A DNA stretch of 64,000 nt from Dokdonella sp. Lineage in GTDB: Bacteria > Pseudomonadota > Gammaproteobacteria > Xanthomonadales > Rhodanobacteraceae. Shown here one piece after another: positions 17,088-27,789 of this stretch (positions within the stretch are counted from its first letter, which is position 1; each line of letters begins with the position of its first letter). Under the pieces are notes generated by a model that saw only the letters and a program-made list of their open reading frames with translations, was not told the origin of the DNA and made no database searches. The stretch covers positions 1 through 64,000 of the forward strand of contig NZ_JAHCAQ010000009.1 of assembly GCF_019634845.1 (NCBI RefSeq). The letters run 5' to 3'. A program made the position numbers and the translations under genes.

Positions 17088-18815
17088 ATGTCGGTCCCCG
17101 CGTCCGCGCCGCCGTTGTGGCACCTGTACGTCCCCAAGCTCGTCACCACGTTGCGCCAGGGTTATGGCATGCGCGACCTGCGCAGCGACCTGATGGCGGG
17201 CCTGACGGTCGCGGTCGTTGCACTGCCGTTGTCGATGGCGCTGGCGATCGCGTCGGGAGCAAGCCCGGCCGTCGGCCTGCAGACCGCGATCGTCGCCGGC
17301 TTCCTCATCTCGGCGCTCGGGGGCTCGCGCGTGCAGATCGGCGGTCCGACGGCGGCCTTCATCCCGGTCGTCTACAGCGTGATCGCGCACTACGGCTACG
17401 ACGGCCTCGTGGTGGCGACGCTGATGGCCGGCGCGATGCTCGTGGTGGCCGGCCTGCTGCGGCTGGGCACGCTCGTCAAGTACATGCCGCAGCCCGTCAT
17501 CACCGGCTTCACCGCCGGCATCGCGGTCAGCATCTTCAGCAGCCAGATCAAGGATCTGCTCGGGCTCGACATCGCCCAGTTGCCGGCCGAGTTCGTGCCG
17601 CGCTGGCAGGCCTATGCGGCCCACATCGGCAGTATCGATCCATGGGCGACCGGGTTGGCGCTGGGCACCCTCGCATTGCTCATCGCGCTGCGCCGCTGGC
17701 GCCCGCAGTGGCCCGGATTCCTCATCGCGGTGGTGCTGGCCACGCTCGCCACCGTGCTGCTGCAGCTGCCGGTGGAAACGGTGGTCTCGCGCTTCGGGCC
17801 GGTGCCGCGCGAACTGGCGGCGCCGCACCTGCCCGCGTTCGACCTTGCGCGTCTGCACGAGCTGCTGCCGAGCGCGTTCACGATCGCCTTCCTCGGCGGC
17901 GTCGAGTCGCTGCTGTCGGCGGTGGTGTCCGACGGCATGATCGGGGGCCGCCACCGCTCCAACTGCGAGCTCGTCGCGCAGGGCGTGGCCAATGCCGCGT
18001 CGGCGCTGGTCGGCGGCCTGCCGGCCACCGGCGCGATCGTGCGCACGGCCACCAACGTGCGGGCCGGTGCGCGCTCGCCCGTGGCCGGCATGGCCCATGC
18101 GCTGTTCATCCTCGCCTTCGTGCTGGTGGCGGCACCGCTGGCCAACCGGGTGCCGCTGCCGGCGATGGCGGCCATGTTGCTGGTCATCGCCTGGAACATG
18201 AGCGAGATCGAGCGCATCCGCCAGCTGCTGCGCTCGCCGTGGGGCGACCGCATCGTGCTCGTCGTCACCTTCGTGCTGACCGTGGTGATCGATCTCACCG
18301 TCGCGGTCGAGGTCGGCGTGGTGCTGGCCGCGTTCCTGTTCATGTACCGCATGAGCGAGGTGGTGGCGCTGGAGTCCCACGTCGGTCTGCTCGACAGCGA
18401 CGAGGAGGACTTCACACGGGCGCGCCGCGAAGTGGACTACGACGTGTTGCCCGAAGGCGTCGAGGCCTATCGCGTGTCGGGGCCGCTGTTCTTCGCGGTG
18501 GCCAACCGCATCGATGACGTGCTGCGCGCATTCGGCCGCCCGCCGCGCGTGTTCATCCTGCGCCTGCGGCTGGTGCCGTTCATCGATGCCTCGGGCGCCA
18601 CCGCGATCGGCAACCTCGTGGCGCGATGCCGTCGCGATGGCACCGCGCTCGTCATCACCGGTCTGCAGCCGCAGCCGGCGCGCATCCTCGCCGCGATGGG
18701 CGTCGTGGCCGACGGCAGCTCGCTGCGCTTCGTCGCCGACTTTCCGGCCGCGCTCGCGCTGCTCGGCGTGGCGACGCCTGCCACCACGCCGGCCGAGCCA
18801 TCCTCAGCGCAGTAG
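17088..18815 (+). CDS. SulP-family anion transporter with STAS domain
   Basis: Membrane transporter of 575 residues of the SLC26/SulP family, which moves sulfate, bicarbonate or dicarboxylates. The N-terminal transport domain has the [11 protein letters not shown] motif and about 10-14 helices; a cytoplasmic STAS domain occupies about residues 440-560 with [15 protein letters not shown] good ribosome-binding site (AGGAGA) precedes the ATG, and TACAAT at 17043-17048 is a candidate -10. The substrate cannot be told from sequence. Its last 12 bp overlap the convergent dps gene. Confidence 0.92.
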   Translation: MSVPASAPPLWHLYVPKLVTTLRQGYGMRDLRSDLMAGLTVAVVALPLSMALAIASGASPAVGLQTAIVAGFLISALGGSRVQIGGPTAAFIPVVYSVIAHYGYDGLVVATLMAGAMLVVAGLLRLGTLVKYMPQPVITGFTAGIAVSIFSSQIKDLLGLDIAQLPAEFVPRWQAYAAHIGSIDPWATGLALGTLALLIALRRWRPQWPGFLIAVVLATLATVLLQLPVETVVSRFGPVPRELAAPHLPAFDLARLHELLPSAFTIAFLGGVESLLSAVVSDGMIGGRHRSNCELVAQGVANAASALVGGLPATGAIVRTATNVRAGARSPVAGMAHALFILAFVLVAAPLANRVPLPAMAAMLLVIAWNMSEIERIRQLLRSPWGDRIVLVVTFVLTVVIDLTVAVEVGVVLAAFLFMYRMSEVVALESHVGLLDSDEEDFTRARREVDYDVLPEGVEAYRVSGPLFFAVANRIDDVLRAFGRPPRVFILRLRLVPFIDASGATAIGNLVARCRRDGTALVITGLQPQPARILAAMGVVADGSSLRFVADFPAALALLGVATPATTPAEPSSAQ

Positions 18816-19271
18816 CGAACGCAGCATCCACGCGGTCTTTTCGTGTTGCTGCATGCGCTGCGTGGCGAGGTCGGCGGTCGGCTGGTCGTCGGCCTTGTCC
18901 GCCGCGCGGAAGGTCTCGCGCGCGGTGCGGGCGACCGCCTCGTGGCCGTCGACGAGCTGCTCGACCATGCCCTTCCAGTCGGGCACGCCGGTTTCCTCGG
19001 CAATGGAGGTCAGCTTGCCGAACTGGGTGTAGGAGCCCGGCGCGTACACATCGAGCGCGCGGATGCGCTCGGCGATGACGTCGGCGGCGGTCCACAGCTC
19101 GTTGTACTGCGTCTCGAACATGAGGTGCAGGGTGTTGAACATCGAGCCGGTGACATTCCAGTGGAAGCTGTGCGTCTTGAGATACAGCGAATAGGTGTCG
19201 GCCAGCAGCTTGGACAGGTTCTTCGCGATCGTCTCGCGGTCCTTCTTGTTGATGCCGATGTCGATGGCCAT
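18804..19271 (-). CDS. dps: Dps-family ferritin-like DNA-protection protein
   Basis: Ferritin-like subunit of 155 residues that forms dodecamers, oxidises Fe(II) with H2O2 and protects DNA. The ferroxidase segment is clear: [10 protein letters not shown] with His37, then the acid-rich helix FETQYNELW and [10 protein letters not shown]. The N-terminal tail is short and only mildly basic, so DNA binding may be weak. The ATG at 19271 is the only start compatible with the family, although the frame stays open far upstream. It is convergent with the SulP gene. Confidence 0.93.
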   Translation of the reverse strand: MAIDIGINKKDRETIAKNLSKLLADTYSLYLKTHSFHWNVTGSMFNTLHLMFETQYNELWTAADVIAERIRALDVYAPGSYTQFGKLTSIAEETGVPDWKGMVEQLVDGHEAVARTARETFRAADKADDQPTADLATQRMQQHEKTAWMLRSLLR

Positions 19272-19424
19272 GCGCGCTGCTCCGTGTCGTTGTCGTGGCA
19301 GGGACTCTAGCAATCGTCCCCGCCGATGGGAAATCGAACTTGCGTATCGGCGCGATAGCCCGCAAATATCGCCCTCCGGCGCTGCCGCGTCCCGGTCCTG
19401 TCCCGTCCACCGATTTCCTGCCGC

Positions 19425-22400
19425 GTGCCGACTGCCAGCCTCGACAATTTGTCCCATGCGCTCGATGGCGTGCTCAGTCGCGACCGTGGCCGCCTGCTCG
19501 CGCGCCTGCGACGGCTGCGCGCGGCCCGGTCCGCGCCGCCGCCCGAGCAGGTTGCGGCACTGGCGGCCGACATCGAAGTCTCGCGCGCGGCGGTCGCTGC
19601 GCGCGCCGCGCGCGTGCCGCCGATCGAGATCGACGAGGCCTTGCCGATCGCCGCGCGCAGCGCGGAGATCATCGAGCTGATCCAGCGCCACCAGGTCATC
19701 GTGCTGGCCGGCGAGACCGGCTCGGGCAAGACCACGCAACTGCCCAAGCTGTGCCTCGCCGCCGGCCGTGGTCGCAGCGGGCTCATCGGCTGCACGCAGC
19801 CGCGCCGCATCGCCGCGCGCACGGTGGCGCGGCGCGTGGCCAGCGAACTGGCGGGCGAGGTCGGCGGCATCGTCGGCTTTCAGGTGCGCTTTGCCGACCA
19901 CAGCGGTGAGGATGGCCTCATCAAGTTCATGACCGACGGCATCCTGCTGGCGCAGACCCAGGGCGATCCGTGGCTGGCGGCCTACGACACCATCATTCTC
20001 GACGAGGCGCACGAACGCAGCCTCAACATCGATTTCCTGCTCGGCTATCTCAAGCGCCTGCTCGCCAGGCGCCGCGATCTCAAGCTCATCGTCACCTCGG
20101 CGACGATCGACACCGCGCGCTTCGCCGCCCACTTCGGCAACGCCCCGGTGGTCGAGGTGGAGGGGCGCACCTATCCGGTCGAGCTGCGCTGGCACCCGCC
20201 CGAGGCGCGCAAGGATGCGAGCACGGCCGAGCAGATCGTCGCGGTGGCCGACGAGATCACGCGCGGCGATCCATTGGGCGACATCCTCGTGTTCCTGCCC
20301 GGAGAGCGCGAGATACGCGATGTGCATCTGGCACTGTCGCGGCGCAAGTACCGCCAGACCGAGGTGCTGGCGCTGTACGCGCGCCTGTCGGCGCAGGAAC
20401 AGGATCGCGTGTTCCATCCGGGCCCGCAGCGGCGCATCGTGCTGGCGACCAATGTGGCCGAAACCTCGCTGACGGTGCCGCGCATCCGCCACGTGATCGA
20501 TACCGGCAGCGCGCGCGTCAAGCGCTACAACCCGCGCAACCAGCTCGAGCGCCTGCACATCGAACCGATCTCGCAGGCCGCGGCCGACCAGCGCGCGGGC
20601 CGTTGCGGGCGCGTCGGTCCGGGCGTGTGCCACCGCCTCTACGGCGAGGACGACTACGCGCAGCGGCCGCGCTACACCGATCCGGAGATCCTGCGCAGTT
20701 CGCTGGCCGGCGTGATCCTGCGCATGCTCGCGCTCGGGCTCGGCGATCCGGCGGCGTTTCCGTTCGTCGATGCGCCGGGCGAGCGCGCAATCGGCGATGG
20801 CTACCGGCGCCTGGCCGAACTGCAGGCCATCGAGGCCGCGCCGACCGGTGGCGACGCGGCGCGCATCACGCCGCTCGGACGGCAGCTGGCGCAACTGCCG
20901 ATCGACGTCGCGCTCGGCCGCATGCTGGTCGAGGCGCGTGCGCGTGACGTGCTGCCCGAACTGCTGGTGCTGGTGGCCTTCCTCAGCGTGCAGGATCCGC
21001 GCGAGCGTCCCGCCGATGCCCGTGCCCAGGCCGATGCCGCGCAGGCACCGTTCGTCGATGCGCGCTCGGATTTCATCGGCGTGCTCAAGCTGTGGCAGGC
21101 GCACGCCCAGGCGCATGCCGAGCTCACGCAGTCGCGGCTGCGCGACTGGTGCGGTGATCGCTTCCTGTCATTCCTGCGCATGCGCGAGTGGCGCGAGTTG
21201 CATCGCCAGTTGCTGCTCGCGCAGGATGCGGCGCCGACCGGCACGGCCGATGCCGAGTCGACAGGGCGCGCCATGCTCGCCGCGGCCGACTCCGACCCGG
21301 CAACGGCGGGCGCCGATCGTTACGAAGCGATCCATCGCTGCCTGCTGTCGGGTTGGCCGACCCAGGTCGCCCGCAAGGACGAGCGTGGCCAGTACCGCGG
21401 CACGCGCGAGCGGCGCTTCGGCATCTTTCCCGGCTCGGCGCTGGCCAAGTCGCCGCCACAATGGCTGCTCGCGGGGCAGATCCTCGACCTGGCCAAGGTC
21501 TACGCGATGCTGTGTGCGCGCGTCGAACCGCACTGGATCGAGCAGCAGGCCGCGCATCTCGTGCGCCGCAGCTGGCGCGATGCGCACTGGTCGCGCCGGC
21601 GCGGCGCCGTGGTCGCACACGAGCAGGTCAACCTGTTCGGGCTTGCCCTCGTCGAGCAGCGGATGGTGCAGTTCGGCAAGCAGGATCCGCTGCAGGCCCA
21701 TGCGATCTTCCTGCGCGAGGCACTGGCGCGTTGCGAGATCGACGCCAAGGCCGATTTCGTGCGCGCCAATGCGCGCGTGCTCGCCCAGGCGCACGAGACC
21801 GAGGCCAAGCTCCGCCGCAGCGGCCTGGTGCGCAACGATGAGCAGCTGGCGGCGTTCTTCGCCGGCAAGCTGCCCGGCGACATCAGCACCAGCGCCGCGC
21901 TCGACGCCTGGTATCGTCGGGCCGCGCCCGGCGAGCAGGCCGCGCTGCGCTGGTCGCTGGCGGACGTGCTCGATGCGGGCGATGCCGCCGGGGCCCAGGC
22001 ATTCCCGGCCCAGCTCGAGGTGGCGGGCCACGCGCTGCGCCTTTCGTACCGCTTCGTGCCGGGCGATGCCGGCGATGGCGTGACGCTGCAGGTACCGCTG
22101 GCCTTCGTCAACGCGGTGGAAGCGGCGCGCTGCCAGTGGCTGGTGCCGGGCATGCTCGAGGAAAAGGTGGCGACCGCGATCCGTGGCCTGCCGCGCGCGC
22201 TGCGCCGCAACTTCGTGCCGGCGCCCGACTTCGCCCGTGCCTTCGCCCAGGCCGAAGCACCCCGTGACGAACCCTTGTTCGAGGTGCTGGCGCGCTATCT
22301 GCAGCGCGTGACCGGCGTCGCGGTCACAGTCGGCGATTTCGCCGCGATCGAGTTGCCGCCGCATCTGCAGATGTGCTTTCGCGTGGTCGACGAGCACCAC

Positions 22401-23360
22401 GCCGTGCTGGTCGAGAGCCGCGACCTCGCCGCCATCCAGGCGCAGTGGACCGGCGCGGCGCGTGTCGCCTTCTCGCGGCGCGCCGATGTCGAGCTGACGC
22501 GCGAGGATGTGGTCGGGTTCGACTTCGCGGAGATTCCCGACCAGGTCGTGTCGGCCAGCGGCCTGACCGCGTTTCCGGCGCTCGTCGACCTTGGTGAAAG
22601 CGTGGCGCTGCGGGTGTTCGAGCAGCGCGGCGAGGCGTTGGGCGAGCATCGCCGCGGCGTCGAGCGCCTGCTGCGCCGCGCGCTGGCCGACAAGCTCAAG
22701 CAGGCGCAGAAGCAATTGCCGCTCGACCGCACGCTGGCGCTGCATTGGGTCGCGTTCGGCAACACGGCCGCGCTGCGCGCCGACCTCGTCGAAGGCGCCC
22801 TGCGTGAGTGCCTCGATGCGCATGCGCTCGACGTGCGCGATCGCGAGTCGTTCGATCGACTGCGCGAACGCATCGCGCGCGAACTGTTTCCGGCCGCGAT
22901 CGAGCGGCTCAAGCCGGTCGAGGCGATCGTGGCCGCACATGCCCAGTTGCGCCCGATGCTCGAGCCGCCGCTGATCGGCTTCGCCAAGGCCAGTTACGAT
23001 GATCTCGCCGATCAGCTCGAGGTGCTGCTGGCGCCGGGTTTCGTGCGTGCGCTCGACCGCTCACGCCTGGCGCAGTTGCCGCGCTATCTCAGGGCGATGA
23101 CGCTGCGCGCGCAGCGCCTGCGGCAGGACCCCGCGCGTGACCAGGCGCGCATGCTCGGCGTACAGGTCCACTGGCGCGAAGTGCGCAAGCGCCTCGCGCA
23201 ACTGGACAGCGATGCGCGCGTGCGCGAGCTGCGTTGGTTGGTCGAGGAGCTGCGCGTGTCGACATTCGCGCAGGAACTGGGGACCGCCGAACCGGTCTCG
23301 CCCAAGCGGCTGGCCCGGTTGCTCGATACGCTGCGCGAGCGCGAGACGGCGTCGCGCTGA
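19425..23360 (+). CDS. hrpA: ATP-dependent RNA helicase HrpA
   Basis: DEAH-box helicase of 1311 residues, the usual length for bacterial HrpA, implicated in rescue of collided ribosomes. Motif I ([13 protein letters not shown], about 95-107), motif II DEAH (about 193-196), SAT (motif III) and QRAGRCGR (motif VI) are all visible, followed by the helicase-associated and OB-fold domains and the long HrpA-specific C-terminal region. The start is a GTG at 19425; no ATG fits better. Confidence 0.95.
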   Translation: MPTASLDNLSHALDGVLSRDRGRLLARLRRLRAARSAPPPEQVAALAADIEVSRAAVAARAARVPPIEIDEALPIAARSAEIIELIQRHQVIVLAGETGSGKTTQLPKLCLAAGRGRSGLIGCTQPRRIAARTVARRVASELAGEVGGIVGFQVRFADHSGEDGLIKFMTDGILLAQTQGDPWLAAYDTIILDEAHERSLNIDFLLGYLKRLLARRRDLKLIVTSATIDTARFAAHFGNAPVVEVEGRTYPVELRWHPPEARKDASTAEQIVAVADEITRGDPLGDILVFLPGEREIRDVHLALSRRKYRQTEVLALYARLSAQEQDRVFHPGPQRRIVLATNVAETSLTVPRIRHVIDTGSARVKRYNPRNQLERLHIEPISQAAADQRAGRCGRVGPGVCHRLYGEDDYAQRPRYTDPEILRSSLAGVILRMLALGLGDPAAFPFVDAPGERAIGDGYRRLAELQAIEAAPTGGDAARITPLGRQLAQLPIDVALGRMLVEARARDVLPELLVLVAFLSVQDPRERPADARAQADAAQAPFVDARSDFIGVLKLWQAHAQAHAELTQSRLRDWCGDRFLSFLRMREWRELHRQLLLAQDAAPTGTADAESTGRAMLAAADSDPATAGADRYEAIHRCLLSGWPTQVARKDERGQYRGTRERRFGIFPGSALAKSPPQWLLAGQILDLAKVYAMLCARVEPHWIEQQAAHLVRRSWRDAHWSRRRGAVVAHEQVNLFGLALVEQRMVQFGKQDPLQAHAIFLREALARCEIDAKADFVRANARVLAQAHETEAKLRRSGLVRNDEQLAAFFAGKLPGDISTSAALDAWYRRAAPGEQAALRWSLADVLDAGDAAGAQAFPAQLEVAGHALRLSYRFVPGDAGDGVTLQVPLAFVNAVEAARCQWLVPGMLEEKVATAIRGLPRALRRNFVPAPDFARAFAQAEAPRDEPLFEVLARYLQRVTGVAVTVGDFAAIELPPHLQMCFRVVDEHHAVLVESRDLAAIQAQWTGAARVAFSRRADVELTREDVVGFDFAEIPDQVVSASGLTAFPALVDLGESVALRVFEQRGEALGEHRRGVERLLRRALADKLKQAQKQLPLDRTLALHWVAFGNTAALRADLVEGALRECLDAHALDVRDRESFDRLRERIARELFPAAIERLKPVEAIVAAHAQLRPMLEPPLIGFAKASYDDLADQLEVLLAPGFVRALDRSRLAQLPRYLRAMTLRAQRLRQDPARDQARMLGVQVHWREVRKRLAQLDSDARVRELRWLVEELRVSTFAQELGTAEPVSPKRLARLLDTLRERETASR

Positions 23361-23369
23361 ACCGGCGTC

Positions 23370-23837
23370 TCAGCGGATGCGCCGCACGCGCACGCTGCAG
23401 CCGCAACCTTCCACCACCATGAGCCAACTGCCGAGCATCATCGGCTTGATGCGCACGTTGGGACTGTTGTACTTGCCCGCATCGTAATGACCCGACTCGG
23501 ACTGGGCCCACTCCTGGCCATTCTTGAGCTTGAAGGTGGTCTGTCCGTTCCAGCCCAGGAAGGTGCCGTCGATCGCACTCTCGATCGTGGTGCGCTCGCC
23601 CTGGTCGGTATCGAATGCCGGCGCGCCGGCCGCCGTCACATAGCGCACGCTGCCACCATGCGCGCCAAGCCAGGCATTGAGATTGGCGAGTTCATCCGCG
23701 GACAGCTTGTCGAGCCCTGCCGCGTGGAAATCGGCCTGCGACATGCGTTCTTCGAGGGTCGGTGCGTTGGATTGGGCGTTGGCGCTGGCGGCGATGGTCA
23801 GCAGCAGCGCGAGTGCAAGGCTCGTGTTTGGGCGCAT
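23370..23837 (-). CDS. Secreted hypothetical protein
   Basis: A 155-residue protein with a signal peptide (SLALALLLTIAASANAQ) and a predicted mature domain containing GLDKLSADELANLNAWL, a predicted two-helix segment, then a beta-rich C-terminal half with FLGWNGQTTFKLKNGQEW and two close cysteines in EGCGC. I have seen similar short secreted proteins annotated in Lysobacterales without function. The ATG at 23837 gives a compact signal peptide and is preferred over one 14 codons upstream. Confidence 0.8.
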   Translation of the reverse strand: MRPNTSLALALLLTIAASANAQSNAPTLEERMSQADFHAAGLDKLSADELANLNAWLGAHGGSVRYVTAAGAPAFDTDQGERTTIESAIDGTFLGWNGQTTFKLKNGQEWAQSESGHYDAGKYNSPNVRIKPMMLGSWLMVVEGCGCSVRVRRIR

Positions 23838-23910
23838 GGAGGTTTTCGCAAAGGATGGAAGTAATGCAGCCTGCGTCACGGAAATTCCCTTCGTTTACGG
23901 CAACTTAACG

Positions 23911-23924
23911 TGTGCAATTGCACA
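23911..23924. promoter_or_regulatory. Perfect 14-bp palindrome in a divergent intergenic region
   Basis: TGTGCAATTGCACA is a perfect palindrome located between two divergent genes for secreted proteins. A TACACT hexamer follows at 23935-23940 and could be a -10 for the plus-strand gene. The palindrome is shorter than, and spaced differently from, a CRP-type site. It looks like a repressor or activator operator, but the regulator is unknown. Confidence 0.45.
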
Positions 23925-24078
23925 ATCCTGCCGCTACACTATGGCGCATCGAGTGTAGCATGCGTTGCCGGCCTGTCTGGTCTGCAAGCGCTGCCTCGGT
24001 GGGCGCTGACGCACGAACGGTGCGCGCCATGTTGGCTGCCACTTTGAATAATCCGTTGTTGGACTCCAAGGACTGCGA

Positions 24079-25350
24079 ATGGTTGTGCTCGAGAATCGTA
24101 TCCGCTTGCGGATTTTGGCTGTGGCGCTGATGGCTGGCACAGGTACCGCGCTTGCCGATGTACCGACACTCGTGATCAACGATGCCATGTCGGTGCCGCT
24201 GCAGTCGCCGAGCCAGTACGTGGCATTCGGGCCCACCAGCGTACTGTCGGTCAGCACCGCCGACTTCGTGTTCTGCGCCAATCTCGACGTGGGCGCCGGA
24301 ATCACTCCAGGCGCGGTCAAGTTCGCACCAATGCGCAGCCATTGGGCATTGCCCAGCGCGTTCGATGTGCGCGCACTGACTTTCGCCGCAGGGGTGATGC
24401 GCATCAATCCGGGCGCACCGAGCTGGGTGGTGCCGACCACGTTGACCTGTCAGGCGAGGGACGCCAACGGGCAGATCACGTCGCCGTACAGCCCGTTCAG
24501 CAATTTCATCTTCCAGGACGGATTCGATGAGACTCTCGAGCGGTTGCAGCGCACCTACCTCGTGAACTGGCTGCCCGACAGCAGCATCGGTTTTTCCTGG
24601 CCTGATGCCAATTCCGCTGATTGGAAGAATGCCCCCAACGATTCCTGCACTTGGGGCGACAACCCCAATACCGGGCTGACGGATGTGCCGCAGGCGGCCG
24701 AGAACTCGTTGTGCGCTGCCGCCACTGGCGTGCGCAGGCCCGGCGCGGGCTCGCAAAACGATACGCGCTTCGGCGATCGCGCGCTGACGATGTGGACCTC
24801 GTCGACGGCCTCCAATGCATTCACCTACGTTGCGCGCGTCGACACGCGCCTTGGGGCACAACCCAATGGTGACCTGCCCAATTCGCACTTCCTTGGCGTG
24901 ACGCCGTTGACGCCCAACGCCATCCAGGCCAGTGTCGTGGACGTTGCCATTCGCGATGCGTACGACGCCAACTACCTCACGGCCAATGGCACCTATTGCC
25001 TGCGCAACCAGCTGCCCGCGGGGACCGGCGCGCAGATTCCGGACACCATCTGTGACCCGGGCGATCCGAACGTGTTTTTCACCGGAACCTTGTCCGCGGC
25101 CAATGACGGCATCCTCAGCGAACGCGTGTCGCTGATCCCGGCGGCGCGGGCCCAGTCGCTGTTCGTGGTGGTCATGCGCCAGAAGAAGGTGGGCGGCACG
25201 ATCGGCAGTTGCCAGCCGGCGGCTGCGATCGCGGTACTGCCGTCGCCTGATGTCAGCGCCAATGACGGCGGTGATAGCTTCATCGGCGACGATGTGGTCT
25301 ATGGCTTCCGCAACAGCGACAGCTTTGTCTGGATGGGATGCACCCCTTAA
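24079..25350 (+). CDS. Secreted protein of unknown function
   Basis: A 423-residue protein with an N-terminal signal peptide (RIRLRILAVALMAGTGTALA). It has an N-terminal domain to about residue 150 ending in FIFQDGFDE, a motif frequent in secreted proteins of this bacterial group as I recall, and a C-terminal domain rich in Asn, Asp and Cys (WGDNPNTG, TYCLRNQLP, DTICDPGDPN). Six or more cysteines suggest disulfides in the periplasm or outside the cell. No catalytic motif is recognised. The base composition is slightly less GC-rich than that of its neighbours. Confidence 0.75.
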   Translation: MVVLENRIRLRILAVALMAGTGTALADVPTLVINDAMSVPLQSPSQYVAFGPTSVLSVSTADFVFCANLDVGAGITPGAVKFAPMRSHWALPSAFDVRALTFAAGVMRINPGAPSWVVPTTLTCQARDANGQITSPYSPFSNFIFQDGFDETLERLQRTYLVNWLPDSSIGFSWPDANSADWKNAPNDSCTWGDNPNTGLTDVPQAAENSLCAAATGVRRPGAGSQNDTRFGDRALTMWTSSTASNAFTYVARVDTRLGAQPNGDLPNSHFLGVTPLTPNAIQASVVDVAIRDAYDANYLTANGTYCLRNQLPAGTGAQIPDTICDPGDPNVFFTGTLSAANDGILSERVSLIPAARAQSLFVVVMRQKKVGGTIGSCQPAAAIAVLPSPDVSANDGGDSFIGDDVVYGFRNSDSFVWMGCTP

Positions 25351-25533
25351 ACGGGCGCGCCATTCAACCGGCACTTGGACGGCGCCGGCGGGCGCCGTTC
25401 TCGTTTACGCTGTTGCCGGACATGTTGGCCCTCTCGCGCGCCCGGCAGGCCGGTGGCCGCGACCGGTTGCCCGAACCCTTGGGCGGCAGCCCGGCACGCG
25501 CGCCGCACATCGCCGCCAATTACCATCGTCACC

Positions 25534-27699
25534 GTGACCGAGCACGCATCCCCTGCGATTGATCTGAGCGCCTGGTTGGCGCAGTTGCCGGCCGGCGCCG
25601 GGTCGCCCTTGCTGCGCGAAGCCGTGCACATCGGCGAGCAGCGCGGCGGCGTGCTCGGCGCGGCGTGGCACGCGGCGCAGCCGCAACTGCTGGCCAGTCT
25701 CGACTTGCTGCGCGCGCTCGGCGTCGACGAAGAAGCGCAGGCAGCCTGCATCGTGCATGTGCTGCGCAGCTGCGACCCACAGCCCGATGCGGCCTTGCTG
25801 GCGGCGTTGCCGGCGCCGGTGCGCGCCCTCGTCGAGGGCCAGGAGGCGGCCGAGCGCGTGTGGGCGCTGCATGCCGCGCATGGTGCCGCCACCGGCAGCG
25901 AGGGTCTGCGCCGACTGTTGCTGGCGATCATCCGCGACCTGCGCGTCGTGTTCATCCTGCTCGCGCGCCAGCTCGTGCGCATGCGTGCGCTGGCCGATGC
26001 GCCCGAGGCCGAGCGTGTCGCCGCGGCACGGCTCACGGCCGACATGCACGCGCCGCTGGCCAATCGGCTCGGCATCTGGCAGCTCAAGTGGGAGCTCGAG
26101 GACCTGGCCTTCCGCTACCTGCAACCCGACGTCTATCGGCGCATTGCGCACCTGCTCGATGAGCGTCGTGGCGATCGCGAGGCCTGGATCGCCACTGCCA
26201 AGCAGCAACTCGGCGCTGCGCTGGCCAAGGCCGGTCTGCGTGCAGAGATCGGTGGCCGGCCGAAACACATCTATTCGATCTGGCGCAAGATGCAGCGCAA
26301 GGGTCTGGAGTTTTCCGAGCTGTATGACGTGCGGGCGCTGCGCCTGATCGTCGACGACGTCGCCGCGTGCTACGCCGCGCTCGGCGTCGTGCATTCGCTG
26401 TGGCCGTTCATTCCGGGCGAATTCGACGACTACATCGCCAATCCCAAGGGCAATCATTACCAGTCGCTGCACACGGCCGTCATCGGCCCTGAAGGGCGCA
26501 CGCTCGAGGTGCAGATCCGCAGCCACGACATGCACGAGCATGCCGAACTGGGCGTGGCTGCGCATTGGCGCTACAAGGAAGGCGGTGGCGGCGACGCGAG
26601 CTTCGAACGCAAGATCGCCTGGATGCGGCAATTGCTCGAAAGCCGCGAGGCCGACGACGATGCGGCCCTGTTGGCCGGCTTCCGCACCGAAGTGGTGGAA
26701 GACCGCGTCTACCTGCTCACGCCCAAGGGCAACGTCGTCGACCTGCCGCAGGGCGCGACCGTGCTCGACTTTGCCTACACGATCCACACCGACGTGGGCC
26801 ACCGCTGTCGTGGCGCCAAGGTCAATGGCCGCATCGTGCCGCTGGGCTTTCAGCCGGCCAGCGGCGACCGCATCGAGATCCTCACCGGCAAGATCGCCGA
26901 GCCGCGCCGCGACTGGCTGTCGCCGCAACTCGGCTTCCTGCGCACGCATCGCGCCCGCAACAAGGTGCGGGCCTGGTTCAACCGCATCGATACGGCGCAG
27001 AACCTCGCCGCCGGCCGCGCCGTGCTGGAGCGCGAGCTCAAGCGCCTGGCCCTGCCGCCCGACCATCTCGAGCGCCTGCCCGAACAGTTCCGGCTCAAGA
27101 CCCAGGACGAGCTGCTGCACGCGCTCGCGCTCGGCGACGTGTCGCCCGGGCAGCTGGCGCGCGCCCTGCACGAACTGGGAGCGCCACCGGCAGCGCCCAC
27201 GCCGGTTCCGCCGCCGGCGGTGCCGGCGAGCGCGCGTTCGGCCGACGGCGGTGGCGCCATCGTCATCGAGGGCGTCGGCAACCTGCTGAGCCAGTTGGCG
27301 CGCTGCTGCCAGCCGCTGCCGGGCGATGCGATCGTCGGCTACATCACGCGCGGTCGCGGCATTTCGGTGCATCGCGCCGATTGCGCGCAGGTCGCGAGCC
27401 TGCGCGAGCGCGACGCCGACCGCGTGGTCGAGGTGACCTGGGGCAAACGCCCGGCCACCAGCTACGAGGTCGATGTCGTGGTGCGCGGCTTCGACCGCAA
27501 GTGGCTGCACAAGGATGTCAGCAACGCCATCGCTGCCGCCAACGTGCAGGTGGTCGCGCTCAATGCACGCGTCGACGCACAGCGCGGCGTGGCCGAGATG
27601 AACTACACGCTCAAGGTCGCCGATTTCGGTCAGCTCAGCGGCCTGCTGGCACAGCTCATGGCCGTGCCCAACGTGACCGAGGCGCGCCGCCTGGCCTGA
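25534..27699 (+). CDS. relA: (p)ppGpp synthetase RelA
   Basis: Ribosome-associated alarmone synthetase that starts the stringent response. From the GTG at 25534 it has 721 residues, close to E. coli RelA. The N-terminal hydrolase-like domain lacks the HD metal-binding pair of SpoT, so hydrolysis is not expected. The synthetase domain carries the RelA-type EFDD at 296-299 in EFDDYIANPKGNHYQSLHT. A TGS domain (about 390-455), the CC-containing region (LARCCQPLPGD) and a C-terminal ACT/RRM domain follow. The frame is open farther upstream, but those residues are not family-like. Confidence 0.95.
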   Translation: MTEHASPAIDLSAWLAQLPAGAGSPLLREAVHIGEQRGGVLGAAWHAAQPQLLASLDLLRALGVDEEAQAACIVHVLRSCDPQPDAALLAALPAPVRALVEGQEAAERVWALHAAHGAATGSEGLRRLLLAIIRDLRVVFILLARQLVRMRALADAPEAERVAAARLTADMHAPLANRLGIWQLKWELEDLAFRYLQPDVYRRIAHLLDERRGDREAWIATAKQQLGAALAKAGLRAEIGGRPKHIYSIWRKMQRKGLEFSELYDVRALRLIVDDVAACYAALGVVHSLWPFIPGEFDDYIANPKGNHYQSLHTAVIGPEGRTLEVQIRSHDMHEHAELGVAAHWRYKEGGGGDASFERKIAWMRQLLESREADDDAALLAGFRTEVVEDRVYLLTPKGNVVDLPQGATVLDFAYTIHTDVGHRCRGAKVNGRIVPLGFQPASGDRIEILTGKIAEPRRDWLSPQLGFLRTHRARNKVRAWFNRIDTAQNLAAGRAVLERELKRLALPPDHLERLPEQFRLKTQDELLHALALGDVSPGQLARALHELGAPPAAPTPVPPPAVPASARSADGGGAIVIEGVGNLLSQLARCCQPLPGDAIVGYITRGRGISVHRADCAQVASLRERDADRVVEVTWGKRPATSYEVDVVVRGFDRKWLHKDVSNAIAAANVQVVALNARVDAQRGVAEMNYTLKVADFGQLSGLLAQLMAVPNVTEARRLA

Positions 27700-27789
27700 A
27701 CGGTGCGCGCATGGCCGCATGCTATGCTGCGCCGCTCGTGTCATGGACGTCGCGCGGGCTGCCGACAGCGCCTGCGCAGAGGTTCGAAC

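Noticed and set aside
16050-18380. A 776-residue minus-strand ORF
   Set aside because: It is opposite the ThrE-type and SulP transporters; the His/Gln/Asp/Arg-rich translation is typical of an antisense frame.
23911-23924. CRP/FNR-type operator
   Set aside because: The palindrome lacks the TGTGA-N6-TCACA or TTGAT-N4-ATCAA spacing; kept only as an unassigned operator candidate.
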